DNA of 64,000 nucleotides from Pontibacillus yanchengensis Y32 (GCF_000770635.1 NZ_AVBF01000003.1:1-64000), one strand, 5' to 3'. Positions 26,689-35,060 are shown, counted from the stretch's first letter. Made by a program: numbers and translations. Notes: generated by a model from the letters alone, not told the origin.

Positions 26689-26724
26689 GTTGTCTACCTC
26701 CACTTCATTTTCTGAATTTCATTG

Positions 26725-26747
26725 AACAGGTCATCTGATGACTCTAG
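26725..26747 (-). promoter_or_regulatory. LutR operator upstream of lutA
   Basis: AACAGGTCATCTGATGACTC: core GGTCATC-T-GATGACT matches the 37-bp palindrome at 27672-27708 over its centre. Lies 37 bases upstream of the lutA start. Confidence 0.75.
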
Positions 26748-26754
26748 TTAAGAT

Positions 26755-26776
26755 AAGGTTCTGAGATCAGAACCTT
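26755..26776. terminator. Hairpin between lutR and lutA
   Basis: AAGGTTCTGA-GA-TCAGAACCTT, a perfect 10-bp stem. It could end the lutR transcript, though the T tract lies on the plus-strand side (TTTTG), so function in the lutR direction is uncertain. Confidence 0.45.
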
Positions 26777-26867
26777 TTGTGTTATGTGTATTCGTGCTGA
26801 CACTTACATCTCGAGCTCCAGCGCCCACTATACATATTGCTAGCATGGCCCTCTATGCTTTTGTTCT

Positions 26868-27575
26868 TTAATCGATGTATTGAAAAAGCGCTTCTTCTAC
26901 TTGTGTTAAATGATATAGCATTAACTCTTGAGCTTTATCTGAATCACGTTTCTCAATCGCATCGTAAATAAGTTTATGCTCTTCGAGAAGCTTATACGTT
27001 CTCGTTTCTGAATCAAACCAAAGTTTACGAGCCTCTCGCATCGCTTCCATCATAATTTCAGAAACACTGTTCATTAAATTAATAAGCATTTGATTATGTG
27101 TAGCTTGAGCGATAGCTAGGTGAAAATCTAGATCTGCTTTTTCTCCAAGCTCTCCATTGTCATTTGCATTTCTCATATCATCTAGGGCAGCTTGAATAGG
27201 AGGTAAATCCTCCTCTTTATATTCAAATGCAGCTGTGGCTACAGCGCCTACCTCTAGTATCTTTCTAACATCCATTAATTCTTTAATATCTTTACGATTC
27301 ATAATGAAGGCAATGGACACAGGGATGGAAAACTTGGTAGGGTCAAATTGTTTTACAAATGTCCCCTCACCTTGCCTCATTTCCAATATACCTGTCGCCC
27401 GTAATGCGCTTAAGGCTTCTCGCACAGCAGAACGACCAACGCTAAAGTTTTTGGACAATTGCTCTACGGAGTCTAGTTTGTCACCTGGTTTCAATTCACC
27501 TTTTTGAAGCATCTCCAATAAAGAATCAGCTACTTCTTCGTATATTTTTCTTGTTCGTATTTGTTTATATGGCAC
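26868..27575 (-). CDS. lutR: GntR/FadR family regulator of lactate use, LutR
   Basis: Repressor of 235 residues. Winged helix at residues 1-75 (IYEEVADSLLEMLQKGELKPGDKL, then SVGRSAVREALSALRATGILEMRQGEGTFV) and an all-helical FCD ligand domain (about 90-230, with DLDFHLAIAQATHNQMLINLMNSV carrying metal/ligand residues). In B. subtilis LutR represses lutABC and responds to lactate. The frame is open to 27728, but TTGGAGGAAAT before the GTG at 27575 and the long palindrome upstream of it show that translation starts here. The lactate permease gene often next to lutR is missing. Confidence 0.9.
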   Translation of the reverse strand: MPYKQIRTRKIYEEVADSLLEMLQKGELKPGDKLDSVEQLSKNFSVGRSAVREALSALRATGILEMRQGEGTFVKQFDPTKFSIPVSIAFIMNRKDIKELMDVRKILEVGAVATAAFEYKEEDLPPIQAALDDMRNANDNGELGEKADLDFHLAIAQATHNQMLINLMNSVSEIMMEAMREARKLWFDSETRTYKLLEEHKLIYDAIEKRDSDKAQELMLYHLTQVEEALFQYID

Positions 27576-27671
27576 TGCGATTTCCTCCAAATTCCATGAC
27601 AACCTACTTTTATTTACAATTTTATAGTAATTGAGATTAACTTCATTGGTATAACGCTTTCGAAAATTCAT

Positions 27672-27708
27672 TGTAAATAACAGGTCATCTGATGACCTGT
27701 TATTTACA
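27672..27708. promoter_or_regulatory. 37-bp perfect palindrome, LutR operator
   Basis: Two 18-bp arms with a central T: left arm TGTAAATAACAGGTCATC at 27672-27689, its exact complement at 27691-27708. The centre AGGTCATCTGATGACCT recurs before lutA. Lies 97 bases before the lutR start, so autoregulation is likely. Confidence 0.8.
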
Positions 27709-27898
27709 TATTCTACTAAAGATAGCATTTAAAATCTAACTAATTTTTTGAAAAACACACAATTGTAACTAATAATTATTTTGGTTAATAGTATTTGAGA
27801 ATCATAAGTTTTATTTTCATCAAAGTAATAGACAGATGATTACAATTTATGTTAAGTTAAACAAGAACAAACGTTCCTTTTTTAAAGGAGGTTTTTCT

Positions 27899-28279
27899 TT
27901 GGATGAAGCATTAGTCATTATTGATGTACAAAAAGCAATGTTTACGATGGAACCACCAGTACACAATGGAAAAAATTTATTACAGAATATTAGTAGGTTG
28001 ATAGAATTTGCGGATATGGAAGGATTGAAGATTATATTTGTTCAGCATAACGGACCAGAAAATAGCTCATTAGAAAAAAACACACCTGGCTGGCAAATCC
28101 ATGAAACCATAACTCCACGTCCACAAGACATTGTGATAGAAAAGAACACTCCTGATTCCTTCTATGATACTTCCTTACAAAGTCAATATAGAGAACATGA
28201 CATCCATAAATTATATATAACCGGCATTCAAACAGAAGCATTTGCTGAGATGAAAACAGTAGAAGAAATAATAAGGTAG
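27899..28279 (+). pseudogene. Isochorismatase-family hydrolase with internal deletion
   Basis: Remnant of a cysteine hydrolase (isochorismatase/nicotinamidase family), 126 codons against the usual 175-185. The N-terminal part is normal: ALVIIDVQKAMF, LKIIFVQHNGPENS, VIEKNTPDSFYDTSL, and LYITGIQTEA. Immediately after GIQTEA the catalytic Cys should follow; instead the reading jumps to FAEMKTVEEIIR, which looks like the usual extreme C-terminus. About 50 residues, including the nucleophile, are missing without a frameshift. The TTG at 27899 follows AAAGGAGG, better than the ATG at 27836. Activity as a hydrolase is not expected. Confidence 0.75.
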
Positions 28280-28285
28280 CCTTAG

Positions 28286-28336
28286 AAAAAAGTGCCTGCC
28301 ATAATCCTCAACAGTTTGGGATAATGGCAGACATTT
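28286..28336. terminator. Bidirectional terminator
   Basis: CTGCCATAATCC (28296-28307) pairs with GGATAATGGCAG (28319-28330) with one mismatch. Flanked by AAAAAA on the left and ATTT on the right, between two convergent genes. Confidence 0.7.
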
Positions 28337-28353
28337 GGATATTCATTAATGTT

Positions 28354-28695
28354 TTATTTAATTATGATTTCTTTTGCAGTTACATTTAACGAAGACTTCT
28401 TCTGTGCGTCTATGTCCATTTTCTTAGTTAACTTGACTTTTACTTTAGAATCATCGGACAAGTCTTCCATATTACCATTACTGAATGTAGTGTCATCTGT
28501 TATTCTCACCTTGCATCCATACATCATTGATATTTGTGGTTGCTCATTTCCTTTTGCTTCATCAGAACAATTTACACTTATGTAGGAGTCGTCAACACCT
28601 AAGACCTCTCCTGTTACTGTATTTGTTGGGGCATTAGGATTTTTGCAAGCTACTAGTATCAACACTAGCATTAAAGTTGTTGCTATTTTCTTCAA
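28354..28695 (-). CDS. Hypothetical lipoprotein
   Basis: Lipid-anchored exported protein of 113 residues. Signal peptide MKKIATTLMLVLILVAC with lipobox LVAC (Cys17). The mature domain (VTGEVLGVDDSYISVNCSDEAKG, KVRITDDTTFSNG, KVKVKLTKKMD, LNVTAKEIIIK) has the alternation of a small OB-like beta barrel and two cysteines that may form a disulfide. Function unknown. It is 38 bases downstream of the broken gene at 28734-29091, probably in one transcript. GGAGGGTTATC precedes the ATG. Confidence 0.72.
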   Translation of the reverse strand: MKKIATTLMLVLILVACKNPNAPTNTVTGEVLGVDDSYISVNCSDEAKGNEQPQISMMYGCKVRITDDTTFSNGNMEDLSDDSKVKVKLTKKMDIDAQKKSSLNVTAKEIIIK

Positions 28696-28733
28696 TGATA
28701 ACCCTCCAATATCAAAATTTATGGGAATAATTA

Positions 28734-29091
28734 CTATTCAGGACCATTATTTTTCAAAGCCTCTATCTCTTTTTCTAATTTAAGGATTCTTCTACCATTT
28801 GATTGGGCTACCCCAAAGACTAATCCTATTAAGCCACCGATCACTGAACCCTCGGGTCCTATTACAATTATCCCCAACATACCTGCTACTAGTGCAGAAC
28901 AAAAGCGCAAGCGCCCTGCTAGCGACGTATATGCTGGACTGAGCCGTAGGAGATAAAGGCAACACGAAGAGCGAAGTGATTCGATGTTAACTTATCGTAC
29001 GGAGGCGAGGGAAGCATACTAGTCGCTGGGCGCTGGAGCTGGACGTGGTCGCATCACTTTTTTAGTTATACACAACAATAAGAAAAGTCAT
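28734..29091 (-). pseudogene. 58-codon membrane protein gene split by a 181-bp repeat
   Basis: The 5' part is at 29091-29076: ATG with TTGGAGAAAT upstream, reading MTFLI plus one base. The 3' part is at 28894-28734. Between them lies the 181-bp dispersed element, which brings an early stop. Removing exactly 28895-29075 rejoins the frame into 58 codons: a short hydrophobic N-terminus, a glycine-rich segment GPEGSVIGGLIGLVFGV and a charged helical tail ending in KNNGPE. The joined protein looks like a small membrane protein with a cytosolic coiled tail; family unknown. Confidence 0.75.
28895..29075. mobile_element. 181-bp dispersed repeat, copy 1 (MITE-like)
   Basis: Non-coding element starting CAGAACAAAAGCGCAAGCGC and ending in AGTTATACACAA. 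Five differences from the copy at 57455-57635. Ends are related in inverted orientation: AGCGCCC...AGCGAC on the left against GTCGCTGGGCGCT on the right, with a GCGCAAGCGC mini-hairpin at the left end. No open frame and no transposase. No clear target duplication, and precise loss restores the host gene; this resembles IS200/IS605-type passengers (inference). Confidence 0.85.
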
Positions 29092-29263
29092 GTTTATTTC
29101 TCCAATCCTTACGTTTGTTCCCTAATTATAACTGTGGTGTTTATCACATTCTATTTGGGTTACCTCTCGCAAACTAAGATTTTCATTTGGCAGCCTACTA
29201 TTAATAGACAAGTCATTATACAATTGGTTATTGCTTTTAGTTCGTGTATTATTACCCTCTATC

Positions 29264-29824
29264 TTAATTTATGCTTAGATCCTTCTCTGAATCTAATTCG
29301 GTACCGTTCTCCGGAGAGACTTTTTTATAAATGGACTTATAATATGTATGGATTTTGGAGAATGTCTCTGAAGTAGCATTGGTTATTTGATACATTTCAT
29401 CAGATGAGGATGTATCCTTGTAATCTACCAAAAAGCCAAAGCCATCAGATGCAATTTCTAACATAACGTTATAGGAGGTATCCCCTTTATTGTATGTAAG
29501 ATTTGTTACTAGGGACTCGCCTTTCATTCTATACTTTTTCATTTTGCTATCTAATTTACTAATCTGTTGCTTTTTTACTTTCTTTAATTCAAGCCCTTCT
29601 ATAATGGCAATATAATCTTCCATCTTGGGTGGCTTGGTGGTTCTTGCCAACTCTGTTGCATCGTAATAATAATCTTCCAATTTGATATCGACTTCCGATA
29701 TATGGTTTGTTTCATATAGGAGTCTCATCATATTAATGTTTTGTTTTGGTGCACATCCAACTATTGCAATTAGCATAGCCATAAACAATAGGATTTCTCT
29801 TTTCACAAACAACCATTCCTTCAT
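29264..29824 (-). CDS. Hypothetical lipoprotein
   Basis: Exported lipid-anchored protein of about 186 residues. Signal peptide with lipobox IVGC (ILLFMAMLIAIVGC). The mature part is charged and mostly helical in the middle (EGLELKKVKKQQISKLDSKMKKYRMKGE) with a beta-rich later section (LVTNLTYNKGDTSYNVMLEIASDGFGFLV). I do not recognise the family. A GTG at 29806 preceded by AAGGA is an alternative start. No obvious partners; upstream lies cutC with its own terminator. Confidence 0.7.
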   Translation of the reverse strand: MKEWLFVKREILLFMAMLIAIVGCAPKQNINMMRLLYETNHISEVDIKLEDYYYDATELARTTKPPKMEDYIAIIEGLELKKVKKQQISKLDSKMKKYRMKGESLVTNLTYNKGDTSYNVMLEIASDGFGFLVDYKDTSSSDEMYQITNATSETFSKIHTYYKSIYKKVSPENGTELDSEKDLSIN

Positions 29825-29887
29825 GATTTATACCTAATTACCATTCATTATTTCAAAATTATGTAATACACACAATTGGTTTCTCAA

Positions 29888-29922
29888 TTAAATAAGCACT
29901 AATCAACGTTATGATTAGTGCT
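29888..29922 (-). terminator. Terminator of cutC
   Basis: Perfect 11-bp stem AGCACTAATCA / TGATTAGTGCT; the minus-strand continuation is TATTT, a weak T tract. Confidence 0.65.
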
Positions 29923-29935
29923 AGAATCCACATTT

Positions 29936-30628
29936 TTAATCTTTATTATGCTCAAGCAATTCTTTTACAACTTCCACGTCAAATCCTTTTGCAAAGGAGT
30001 TGCCGATTCGAACCGATTTTCCAAAATGATAGGCTTTTGCTTCTGCCACATGGTGAACTCGTTCTAAATTAGAAGGCTTCATCCCTCCACCTGGCATGAT
30101 ACTAGGTCCATTGTGTTCTCGAGAAAGGTGTACTAGTTTTGCAAGCTCCTCTTTCCCTTCTTCACAATTCGAAGCCCCTCCTGATGTTAAGATTTGCTTC
30201 ACATTCGAGTGGAATTTTGACAGTGTTTTATAAGCTTCTTCCTGTGAGGCTACTTCATCGAACGCCCGATGAAATGTGATATTCAGTTCTGGAAACTGGG
30301 TAATGAGCTTTTGTAGCATCTTCATATTAATCGTGTTATCCTCATGCAACGCACCAAAGACGATTCTATTTCCTCCGAGCTCCTTTATGGCACGGATATC
30401 ATCACATATGACTTGAAGATCCTCTTCGTCATACACATAACCATAGCTATGAGGGCGAACCATAATTTGAACAGGTATGTCTACACTCTCCAATACTTGT
30501 TTAATTGTTCCATAACTTGGTGTCAGTCCTCCTTCTTGCATGGCAGAAACCAACTCCACACGATCTACACCTAACTTTTCTGCTTCTTCTGCTTCTCGTT
30601 TATTTTGGACAATGAATTCTAGTAACAT
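29936..30628 (-). CDS. cutC: CutC family protein
   Basis: TIM-barrel cytosolic protein of about 230 residues. Family hallmarks: LEFIVQNKREAEEAEKLGVDRVELVSAMQEGGLTPS at the N-terminus, MVRPHSYGYVYDEED, TFHRAFDEV, LTSGGASN and IMPGGGM. CutC was named for copper homeostasis, but the copper role is weakly supported and newer work on homologs points to an enzymatic function on a small molecule; the reaction in Bacillaceae is not settled. It is 3.4 kb from the copper cluster and on its own transcript. AGGAGGG lies 10 bases before the ATG at 30628; a GTG three codons earlier is possible. Confidence 0.88.
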   Translation of the reverse strand: MLLEFIVQNKREAEEAEKLGVDRVELVSAMQEGGLTPSYGTIKQVLESVDIPVQIMVRPHSYGYVYDEEDLQVICDDIRAIKELGGNRIVFGALHEDNTINMKMLQKLITQFPELNITFHRAFDEVASQEEAYKTLSKFHSNVKQILTSGGASNCEEGKEELAKLVHLSREHNGPSIMPGGGMKPSNLERVHHVAEAKAYHFGKSVRIGNSFAKGFDVEVVKELLEHNKD

Positions 30629-30746
30629 GTCTGTCACACCCTCCTCTAGGCATTCTTCTTTTTATCATCGTACTTTAAGCAAGATAATCCTGCAACGTGT
30701 TGTCATACAAAAAACGCCCTCCATGTAAAATGAAGGACGTATAATG

Positions 30747-32345
30747 TCAGGCTTCTTTTGGAAGCACCAAATCAACTCTAGTGCCTTCTCCTTTTTCAGA
30801 TTCAATCTTAATATCTCCCTGGTGAGCTTTAATAATATCAAAACAAATGGCTAATCCCATTCCCATACCGCTTTCTTTTGTCGTAAAGAATGGCTTACCC
30901 AGTTTGCTAACTTGATCTTCAGTCATTCCAACACCCTGGTCTTGTATCGAAATCCTAACTTCATTTTCTTTAGGTGTACCAATTAATTGTATACGTACTT
31001 TTCCTCCATTGGGCATGGATTCGAAGGCATTTTTGATAAAATTAATCAGGACTTGTTTGATTTTGGCATGATCTACATCGAGTTTCAAATCTGAGTGAGG
31101 CGAATCAAATTGTATGTCGATATTTTGGAGCTGGGCATTGCTGTTCATTAACTCTACTGTGTTTTGTATTAAAGTTGGGATGTTACACGTTTCAGCTTTC
31201 AAGTCAGTAGGTTTTCTCAGTAACACAAATTGATTTACTAGGCTTTGTATTCTCTCTAACTCACCTATGATGATATCAAGGTATTTATTCTGATTGTTGT
31301 TTTCTTTCAATAGCTGTGTAAGTCCTATTATAGAGGTGAGTGGGTTTCTGATTTCATGTGCCAAACCAGCACCAAATTTTCCTAGTGTGGACAACTTTTC
31401 GGACTCTATAAGTTGTTGTTGCAGCTCATAATAATGGGTCATGTCCCTAAATTGCGCGAAAGCTCCAATGATTTTTTCTCCATTATATAGAGGAATGACA
31501 TCAAGGAGGCAAATCTTTGTATCTCCCTCTTCATTAATTGGAAGGGTGATTTCTACATTGTTTATCGTATCCCCGTTATGCAGAACCCTATCGATATATT
31601 CTCTTATAATATCAATCTGCTTATGTTCTTTTTCTAGGACTTGATTCACATTGCTCTCCGTAATTTGTTCAAGGGAGGTATTGTATTCAATTAGCTCTCC
31701 GTGTTCATCGGTCATCATAATTCCAAGAGGAGTTGAATTTATTAATACTTGATTTAATATCTCCAGTTTATCATTCTTCTCTTGCAAACGGAGTTCCCGT
31801 TCAATAGAATCAACAGCAGATGATAACAATCCAAGATGAAAATGGTTGGCATACTCAATCGTTGTCATAATGGATACAGTTCCTGATAAACGATTATCAT
31901 CCGAATAACTAAACGGTGCTGTATAACATGCAACACCGGATAAAGCATGGTGAAAATGATCTGTGCCAACTAACGCAATAGGTTCTTTATGTCTCAATGC
32001 TAGAGAAATAGAATTGGTCCCTACTTCTTTTTCCTCAAATTTGACGCCTGCTTGGATACCAATGGAGTCAACCATCTCCATAATACTTGGATCTCCGTAT
32101 ATATCCACGATGTACCCATCTATATCTGTCGTGACAACAAGTGTGGGAGTCCCCCCCATATAATAAAGTAATTTTTGCATAAAATGTTGAATTACATGCA
32201 GGGCCTGTTCTAACGATTGTTTCCTTTGCTGAACTTCTTCACGAGAGATCCCAACCTCTAACTCCGGTGCTTTTGTTGGGTCAAGACCATGAAGTTCCTC
32301 ACAATTTCGCTTTGATTGTTGAATGTATGTCCCAAAATCTATCAT
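30747..32345 (-). CDS. Cytosolic sensor histidine kinase with AcoR-type GAF and PAS domains
   Basis: Soluble histidine kinase of 532 residues. The N-terminal part (about 60-190) resembles the GAF region of AcoR-type activators (VGTNSISLALRHKEPIALVGTDHFHHALSGVACYTAPF). A PAS domain follows (about 215-320, TPLGIMMTDEHGELIEYN). The kinase core has the phosphoacceptor His in LAHEIRNPLTSIIG, the N box VLINFIKNAFESM, the G1 box DQGVGM and G2 MGMGLAIC. No membrane segment. No response regulator is adjacent, as with sporulation kinases such as KinA-E that feed Spo0F, so an orphan phosphorelay input is plausible. The ATG at 32345 follows AGGAGGA. Confidence 0.85.
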   Translation of the reverse strand: MIDFGTYIQQSKRNCEELHGLDPTKAPELEVGISREEVQQRKQSLEQALHVIQHFMQKLLYYMGGTPTLVVTTDIDGYIVDIYGDPSIMEMVDSIGIQAGVKFEEKEVGTNSISLALRHKEPIALVGTDHFHHALSGVACYTAPFSYSDDNRLSGTVSIMTTIEYANHFHLGLLSSAVDSIERELRLQEKNDKLEILNQVLINSTPLGIMMTDEHGELIEYNTSLEQITESNVNQVLEKEHKQIDIIREYIDRVLHNGDTINNVEITLPINEEGDTKICLLDVIPLYNGEKIIGAFAQFRDMTHYYELQQQLIESEKLSTLGKFGAGLAHEIRNPLTSIIGLTQLLKENNNQNKYLDIIIGELERIQSLVNQFVLLRKPTDLKAETCNIPTLIQNTVELMNSNAQLQNIDIQFDSPHSDLKLDVDHAKIKQVLINFIKNAFESMPNGGKVRIQLIGTPKENEVRISIQDQGVGMTEDQVSKLGKPFFTTKESGMGMGLAICFDIIKAHQGDIKIESEKGEGTRVDLVLPKEA

Positions 32346-32635
32346 GTAATTCCTCCTATGAACCGTTACAAAAAAGTATAATGACATTTTAGCTAGGCAT
32401 GCAAGGATTCACCGATAATGGATGATTATGTAAGATTAAAATAAAACGTCAGACTTCTACCCACTAAAACTATATACCTAATCTAAAAGACCTACATCTA
32501 ATTGTAATATATATTCTAATATCTTTCTATTAATTTTTATTACCAATTATCATCCTAATATGGTATAATTTATCTAGAATTTGACTTACAAACAGGTCAG
32601 ACATCTTACCTTTACATCCTGGGGAGATAGTAACT

Positions 32636-32833
32636 ATGAATATGACTATTCAAATGAATGAAGAGCTTTCCAAAGAGGAATTAGACGAGAGTATCTCGAC
32701 ATTAAGATCTTTAATGATTGAGGTTGGTCTAACGTATGGCCTTAATCATAAAAGGACACTTGAAATTAGTCAGAAATTAGACGTATATATAGCAGAGACT
32801 CAAAAGCGTAGTGCACTAGATTACCCTGCTTAA
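32636..32833 (+). CDS. Spo0E-like aspartyl-phosphate phosphatase
   Basis: Small cytosolic protein of 65 residues. It has the Spo0E family helical hairpin with the signature SQKLD (residues 48-52). In Bacillus, Spo0E, YisI and YnzD remove phosphate from Spo0A~P and so delay sporulation. The N-terminus is a little longer than usual. GGGGAGATAG precedes the ATG. It stands alone between the orphan kinase gene and the RsbR gene, an arrangement that suits control of the sporulation phosphorelay. Confidence 0.85.
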   Translation: MNMTIQMNEELSKEELDESISTLRSLMIEVGLTYGLNHKRTLEISQKLDVYIAETQKRSALDYPA

Positions 32834-32970
32834 TCTAGTTGCTGAAATTTTTGTATCTATGTGTAAACAATAACTCTTAGAGACAGCAGTTATTTTACAA
32901 CTAATAGGATTAGCATATGAACCTGCTGTTCTACCTATCAATGCCACATTAATTTCCTTAATATTTGTTC

Positions 32971-33007
32971 AAAAATCCCTAGAATCAACAAGTTCTAGGG
33001 ATTTTTT
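32971..33007. terminator. Bidirectional terminator
   Basis: AATCCCTAGAA / TTCTAGGGATT stem with an 8-nt loop, with A and T tracts on the two sides. Serves the RsbR gene and perhaps the spo0E-like gene. Confidence 0.85.
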
Positions 33008-33018
33008 ATATCTCTCTA

Positions 33019-33849
33019 TTAGTTATTATAAATTGGGTTATTTATATAATCAGAAATTGCCTGCTTTAGTGTGGCCTTCGTCTTAACTTCCATCGTGATA
33101 CCTAATTGAACCATTGTATGGGCAATTTCTGGTCTAATGCCTGTCAAGATAGGTTTCACTCCAAGCAGTATTAATGAATTAGTGATTTTAATAATCTCTT
33201 GGGCTACCTGAGTATCTACAACCGTCACACCGGATAGATCAATAAATAACGTACCAATTTTCCACTGCGTAGACTTATTCAGTACTGTATCTAAAATTAC
33301 TTGTGCACGGTATGTATCTATATCCCCAACTAGAGGCATTACAGCCATATCATCTAGGAGAGGCACAATTGGGGCAGATAATTCTAGGAATGAATCTGTC
33401 GCCTCTTTAAGTGTTTGTTTGTGATGCTCTACATATCCTGTACTAAAAATATAGACAGCATGATCAATTAATGGATCAATTTGTTGTGCCATTTTAATGA
33501 TAGATTGCCGGGAAAGATCCTCTTCTTCAGCAATGTTCGAAATCGCATCCCAAATATATTTTCTATATTGGCTTACACTTTTTATCGCTTCATCCATTTG
33601 AATCTCTAACTGAATGGCTTTCGAACTCAACTCTTTTGCCTTTTCACTGATGTCTGTTACCGAATCATGTTGTGAATCTACTAAAGAACCAGCAATAATA
33701 CCTATAACCTCAGCCCTTATATTGATAAGATTTTCTAAAAACTCATCTGAGTTATATTTTAATGTTTGTTTCTGCTCATCTGTCATCTTTTGGGCAATAT
33801 CATATTTCTTTTCTATAAGCATGTTGCCTATCTGTTTCATTTCAGTCAT
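33019..33849 (-). CDS. RsbR-type STAS domain protein
   Basis: Probable stressosome co-antagonist of 276 residues. The N-terminal 150 residues are helical and variable, as in RsbR paralogs. The C-terminal STAS domain (about 165-270) has LFIDLSGVTVVDTQVAQEIIKITNSLILLGVKPILTGIRPEIAHTM, where the Thr in VVDT lies at the position phosphorylated by RsbT in RsbR proteins. In B. subtilis such proteins gather RsbS and RsbT and tune the SigB response. rsbS and rsbT are not next to it, which is usual for the scattered paralogs RsbRB-RD. AGAGGGGAA precedes the ATG. Confidence 0.87.
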   Translation of the reverse strand: MTEMKQIGNMLIEKKYDIAQKMTDEQKQTLKYNSDEFLENLINIRAEVIGIIAGSLVDSQHDSVTDISEKAKELSSKAIQLEIQMDEAIKSVSQYRKYIWDAISNIAEEEDLSRQSIIKMAQQIDPLIDHAVYIFSTGYVEHHKQTLKEATDSFLELSAPIVPLLDDMAVMPLVGDIDTYRAQVILDTVLNKSTQWKIGTLFIDLSGVTVVDTQVAQEIIKITNSLILLGVKPILTGIRPEIAHTMVQLGITMEVKTKATLKQAISDYINNPIYNN

Positions 33850-33923
33850 ATTTATTCCCCTCTATTCAATAGTAATAATAGAGTAATTATATCAAAAAAA
33901 TGACAGATTGTGAGATTTAATTT

Positions 33924-34066
33924 TGGGACGGAGGGACAGGTACCTCGTCCCACTATACATAGAAATGCCAGACCCCCGCTGCTTTGCAACTTTATCACAT
34001 TACAGCGATGGGGGGTCTGGCACTTTTTTTATAAAAGTGGGACGAGGGACCTGTCCCTTCGTCCCA
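33924..34066. repeat. Composite repeat B-A-B
   Basis: Family B copy at 33924-33952, family A hairpin with arms at 33966-33977 and 34011-34022, and an inverted family B copy at 34038-34066. The right B ends 5 bases from the stop codon of the Cys-rich protein gene. The B core is TGGGACGAGGGACC followed by TGTCCC. Confidence 0.9.
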
Positions 34067-34071
34067 GAAAC

Positions 34072-34398
34072 TTATGCTAACTTCTTACATTCTTCTGCAC
34101 ATTTGAAGCATGCATCTGCACAGTCTTGACAATGTTGGTGATTATGCTTTTTACATTCTTCTCCACAACGTTCACAGATGGTTGCGCAAACTTGAGCTAG
34201 TTCAGAGACAAATGGTGTCCCTCTTGTTAATGCTTGTTCTAGGTATGCACAAATGTCTGCACACTCGCGGTCGAGGCGAATGCACTCGCTCATCATGTTG
34301 ATATCATCTTCCTGCAGACAAGCATCATAACAATGATTACATGCTTCCATGCATTCGTGTAATGCTTTTAGTGCTGCTTGATATTGTTCGTGTGCCAT
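34072..34398 (-). CDS. Four-helix bundle Cys-rich copper-binding protein
   Basis: Cytosolic protein of 108 residues with 16 cysteines in helices, mostly as CxxxC pairs (HECMEACNHCYDAC, CADICAYL, CATICERCGEEC, CQDCADACFKCAEEC). This matches the Csp/YhjQ-like four-helix bundle copper storage family, in which Cys thiolates line the inside of the bundle and hold many Cu(I) ions. The ATG at 34398 has AAGGAG upstream (a TTG two codons earlier is the open alternative). Its promoter carries the shared element of the copper cluster (34427-34466), the same as copB. Confidence 0.88.
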   Translation of the reverse strand: MAHEQYQAALKALHECMEACNHCYDACLQEDDINMMSECIRLDRECADICAYLEQALTRGTPFVSELAQVCATICERCGEECKKHNHQHCQDCADACFKCAEECKKLA

Positions 34399-34426
34399 TT
34401 TCAAATCACTCCTTAATGTAGTTTAC

Positions 34427-34466
34427 AGTATAGTTGTGCCCATCAAATATCCAGATATTGTGCAGA
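34427..34466 (-). promoter_or_regulatory. Shared copper-cluster promoter element, site 1
   Basis: Minus strand: conserved TCTGCACA (34459-34466), then -35 TCTGGA (34450-34455), a 17-bp spacer and -10 TATACT (34427-34432). Same spacing as before copB. Confidence 0.7.
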
Positions 34467-34550
34467 TTTCCGATTTATTTATTTTTTTCTAAAAATATTT
34501 TGTATTTGTTTTCATGTACCAGCTATATATTTCTTTTCAAACAGAATACT

Positions 34551-35060
34551 CTATAAAATTGGTCCAAGCATTCGATAAACGTAAAAGAAGAAACCTAGAG
34601 CAATAGTCATTATAATTGGATTATGAAATAGCTTTTTCCGAGTATGGCCTATCTCATAATCCATTAGATAAAGCAACACACATAAACTCACACTGTAAAA
34701 GAGAAGTAGTAAACGAATGGTAAGGTCACCATGTTCAGGCATGATCATAGCCCCGAGCATTGCCCCCATCATACCACCCATCGCACCAGATACCATTCCA
34801 TCCATTACGGCCACCATATGAATGGGAATCCCAGCAACAACTCCTACAATGATTCCAATCCCCATACCGATGAATGTAGACAGGAACATATCATTATGTA
34901 AATGCAAAGCAACTATCGTTCCTGCTGTTATTCCAATAAGCATACCAATAGTCATGGAAATCACCATACCTGTCATAATAGAAATTTCCTCTTTATAACG
35001 TAAAGTGGTAATCACTACAATTCCCCATAACAACACTATAGTGAAAATAGTGACTAGCAT
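34551..35060 (-). CDS. Met/Gly-rich membrane protein of the copper cluster
   Basis: Integral membrane protein of 169 residues with about five hydrophobic segments. The middle is unusually rich in Met and Gly (MVAVMDGMVSGAMGGMMGAMLGAMIMPEHGD, given here only as a pattern of about 30 residues near 80-112), which suggests thioether metal sites inside the membrane. I do not recognise a named family. The ATG at 35060 has only a weak ribosome site; GGAGGAGAT lies 15 bases upstream. Position between the Cys-rich storage protein and copZ argues for a role in copper handling (inference). Confidence 0.65.
   Translation of the reverse strand: MLVTIFTIVLLWGIVVITTLRYKEEISIMTGMVISMTIGMLIGITAGTIVALHLHNDMFLSTFIGMGIGIIVGVVAGIPIHMVAVMDGMVSGAMGGMMGAMLGAMIMPEHGDLTIRLLLLFYSVSLCVLLYLMDYEIGHTRKKLFHNPIIMTIALGFFFYVYRMLGPIL

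Noticed and set aside
23824-27575. A complete lactate locus with permease
   Set aside because: No LutP/LctP-like gene is next to lutR; the NhaC-like protein at 46757 is not a lactate permease by sequence.
29134-29376. 80-codon hydrophobic plus-strand frame
   Set aside because: No ribosome site, and its 3' half is antisense to a lipoprotein gene with a clear signal peptide.
29936-30628. CutC as part of the copper cluster
   Set aside because: It is 3.4 kb away, on a separate transcript, without the shared promoter element, and the copper role of CutC is itself doubtful.
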